Source: Candidatus Poribacteria bacterium
GTDB taxonomy: Bacteria; Poribacteria; WGA-4E; WGA-3G
DNA length: 64,000 nucleotides
Assembly: GCA_022827625.1 (NCBI GenBank)
Contig: JAJEIE010000031.1
Location: 1-64,000, forward strand
Direction of reading: 5' to 3'
Every line of letters begins with the position of its first letter. The stretch's first letter is position 1. The notes below the pieces were generated by a model that was not told the origin of the DNA, made no database searches, and worked only from the letters and a program-made list of their open reading frames with translations. Made by a program: the position numbers and the translations under genes. Shown one piece after another: positions 62,223-64,000 of the stretch.

Positions 62223-62912
62223 TCATTGGCGGACATCCGATACCCGCACAAACGTGTATCCCTCTCGTTTAAGGGCAGTAATAATCCTGTCTGTTGCCTC
62301 AACGGTTCCCAGACGTTTGGCATTCCCATAGACACCTTTTCCATCGTGTAGGACGATAATGGAACCCGGCTTTACCTTCTTCAACACCGTTTTAGTGATT
62401 CTGTCTGGGTTCTGTGTTACCCAATCCCAACTCCATACATTGCAGCTCACATGTGCGCGATCCCGCTTTGCGAGTACCCACGCCACCGGCAGAAACCTTG
62501 TTAGCACGGGTGCCCGAAACACAATCTCACCCTTTACCCCGATTTGGCGAAGCACGACATCCGTCCGTTCAATTTCCCGTCGGACCTGGGACGGCGGTAG
62601 CAAACCCAGTAAAGGATGACTGTAGGAATGGTTACCGATCTGGTGTCCCTCAGCGATCACGCGGCGAACCGTTTCAGGATGCTGTTCGACCCGATTCCCA
62701 ATCATAAAGAAAGTGGCTTTGACCTCATGTTTAGCGAGGACATCCAGCAATGGATCGGTATAAGGCGGACTCGGTCCATCATCATAGGTGAGCGCGACAA
62801 CCCGTTGATTCGTGTTCAGGTGAACAATGTTCTTGCCGAAGGGCGGTTTGAAGAAAACCCACAACAGTCCCACGATTGCGACCCCTGACACAGCCGCGAT
62901 TATTGATTTCAT
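62223..62912 (-). CDS. Polysaccharide deacetylase (NodB domain)
   Basis: 229 residues from ATG 62912, with GGGA upstream; an ATG at 63017 would add 35 basic residues and is possible. An N-terminal membrane anchor (IIAAVSGVAIVGLLWVFF) is followed by a NodB domain: TYDDGP (Asp44, Asp45), NHSYSHP (His95, His99), RAPVLTR (Arg133), and IIVLHDGK (His189). The Asp-His-His metal site and the catalytic Asp and His are intact. It should de-N-acetylate a cell-wall or exopolysaccharide outside the membrane. It is the first gene of a minus-strand group driven by a perfect-consensus promoter. Confidence 0.9.
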   Translation of the reverse strand: MKSIIAAVSGVAIVGLLWVFFKPPFGKNIVHLNTNQRVVALTYDDGPSPPYTDPLLDVLAKHEVKATFFMIGNRVEQHPETVRRVIAEGHQIGNHSYSHPLLGLLPPSQVRREIERTDVVLRQIGVKGEIVFRAPVLTRFLPVAWVLAKRDRAHVSCNVWSWDWVTQNPDRITKTVLKKVKPGSIIVLHDGKGVYGNAKRLGTVEATDRIITALKREGYTFVRVSDVRQ

Positions 62913-63067
62913 GTTTTTTCCCTTATTAGACGGGTTTTTCCCTAATGGTTTTTTACGACGACTGAGAAGAAACCCGGTCAAAACAGGACCTTTTCCCTTG
63001 TTCACGTTTTTTAACATCCATCACTTCATCTCTGATTTACAGAGTCATCTAACTTAGCAATGTTAAT

Positions 63068-63096
63068 ATTATATCAGGTGTTTTTATTTTTGTCAA
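63068..63096 (-). promoter_or_regulatory. Perfect-consensus sigma-70 promoter of the deacetylase gene group
   Basis: On the minus strand TTGACA and TATAAT are exactly 17 bases apart. It drives the deacetylase and the two lipoprotein genes behind it. Confidence 0.8.
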
Positions 63097-63289
63097 ATAA
63101 TTTATCGTGTAGATAGATTTGCGGAGTGTCTAATTAATTCTAAACTTTACGATAAATGGATAGAAAATTAAACCAACCCCATCTGACAAAAGAAGTTTTT
63201 ATGCTTGAAGCAGTTCCGATAATCTGATAACATAGTCTCTAAGTCGTAATTCACAATAATAACCAATACTGTTCCAAAAGGAAGAACGC

Positions 63290-64000
63290 ATGCGAAAAGA
63301 GGTACGTTGGGAACGGATGTTCCCTGACGAATTAGAAGCAGCATTTGATGCATGTCCTGCTGTCTATTTCACTTATGGTCTGTGTGAACCACACGGACCC
63401 CAAAACACTGTAGGACTGGACGCACTCAAGGCACACGCCATCGCTTGTCGCGCTGCAGAGACTCATGGCGGCATTGTCGCGCCCCCGGATTATTGGCACA
63501 TCCACGAACACGGTATGTACGCGAATTGGGCATATCGGAGCGTCGGCGAAGTCCGAAGCTGGCTGACCGCTATGCCAGCGTGGCAACACTTCAAAAATAT
63601 CTGCTACCATGTCCGTGCTGCCGATGCTCTCGGATTCCATGCAGCCATCTTCCTCACCGGACACTACGGACCAAACTGGCAAGACCTCAAGACCCTCCTC
63701 TCTCTCATTCAACCTCACTTCGCTATGCGTCTCTACGGACTTCCCGATTTCGAGGCGAACACACCTGGGTTTGACGGACAAGGCAACGGTGGGGACCATG
63801 CCGGTAGGGTTGAAACTTCACTCCTATGGGCATTAGAACCCGACTGCGTTGATATGTCACGGATGCCTGAAACTGACACTGAGGAACCGCATTTTGCGAT
63901 GGGCGCAAACGCCTTCGAGTCAGACAGACGTATCGGTGAACGGATGGTGAACGATGAAGTCGCATGGCTTGGGCAAAAGATGCAGGAACTCTTGGCGGCT
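63290..64000 (+). CDS. Creatininase family protein (3' truncated by window)
   Basis: 237 codons to the window edge, with no stop. AAGGAAG precedes ATG 63290. The family metal motif is present as TYGLCEPHGPQNTVGLDALK (Glu, His and Asp ligands), followed by GHYGPNW with another His and a C-terminal Glu-rich stretch. Creatininase-family enzymes are zinc or manganese amidohydrolases that open creatinine or related lactams, or act in mycofactocin and riboflavin-related pathways. Its substrate is unknown. Genes of this family often sit beside PhyH and Gfo/Idh genes in Poribacteria-like genomes. Confidence 0.85.
   Translation, partial: MRKEVRWERMFPDELEAAFDACPAVYFTYGLCEPHGPQNTVGLDALKAHAIACRAAETHGGIVAPPDYWHIHEHGMYANWAYRSVGEVRSWLTAMPAWQHFKNICYHVRAADALGFHAAIFLTGHYGPNWQDLKTLLSLIQPHFAMRLYGLPDFEANTPGFDGQGNGGDHAGRVETSLLWALEPDCVDMSRMPETDTEEPHFAMGANAFESDRRIGERMVNDEVAWLGQKMQELLAA

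Overview
The window reads as a chromosomal segment of an uncultivated Gram-negative-type bacterium of about 50% GC. The gene mix points to the 'Candidatus Poribacteria'/Planctomycetes side of the tree, and Poribacteria is my best guess. The hints are three phytanoyl-CoA dioxygenase (PhyH) genes and three Gfo/Idh/MocA oxidoreductases around a sulfatase-like gene, FG-GAP lipoproteins, orphan antitoxins, a double-length UvrA, and many short palindromic intergenic repeats. No rRNA is present, so this is inference from gene content only.

Layout. 1-0.63 kb: 3' part of an IscB/IsrB-type RuvC nuclease cut by the window edge. 0.66-6 kb: GldA/GldF/GldG-like ABC operon with DUF4340 and SIMPL proteins. 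6-9.6 kb (minus): PH-domain protein, YqiJ-like OB-fold membrane protein, flotillin and bifunctional nuclease. 9.7-10.6 kb: tmRNA next to smpB. 10.8-13.1 kb: hflX, a small zinc-ribbon protein and a sugar isomerase. 13.2-15.8 kb: tRNA-Leu(CAA), an unknown gene, an M24 peptidase, an orphan antitoxin and a 44-residue membrane protein. 16-24.3 kb (minus): a probable defence island made of a SIR2 protein, an overlapping 1335-residue STAND/NACHT-like ATPase and a helicase-less type ISP-like restriction-modification enzyme. 24.7-26.4 kb: an unknown protein, an ASRT-domain protein and a TPR-DUF433 fusion. 26.4-36 kb (minus): duplicated YibE/F, uvrC, Uma2, trmB, an NAD epimerase and glnD.

36.2-43.8 kb (plus) is the catabolic-looking cluster: Gfo/Idh, PhyH, Gfo/Idh, PhyH, PhyH, sulfatase-like, antitoxin, Gfo/Idh. 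44-49 kb: MoxR, a frameshifted Fic gene behind twin palindromes, a coiled-coil protein with a perfect 42-bp duplication, a GlcD-type oxidase and a 2-hydroxyacid dehydrogenase. 50-59 kb: trpB, HEAT-repeat protein, era and a 1923-residue tandem UvrA. 59-64 kb: DnaJ-like protein, lipoproteins, polysaccharide deacetylase and the start of a creatininase-family gene.

Regulation is unusually readable. Several sites match sigma-70 consensus closely, two of them perfectly, and two place the start codon almost at the transcription start. At least six palindromic repeat families lie between genes, and one is fused to stop codons and always oriented with transcription. The best candidate for a little-described system is the overlapping SIR2 + STAND-like ATPase pair beside the R-M gene. 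Other points of interest are the HNH-less RuvC nuclease, a PhyH protein with the halogenase-like HxG motif, and a sulfatase-fold protein with Thr at the formylglycine position.
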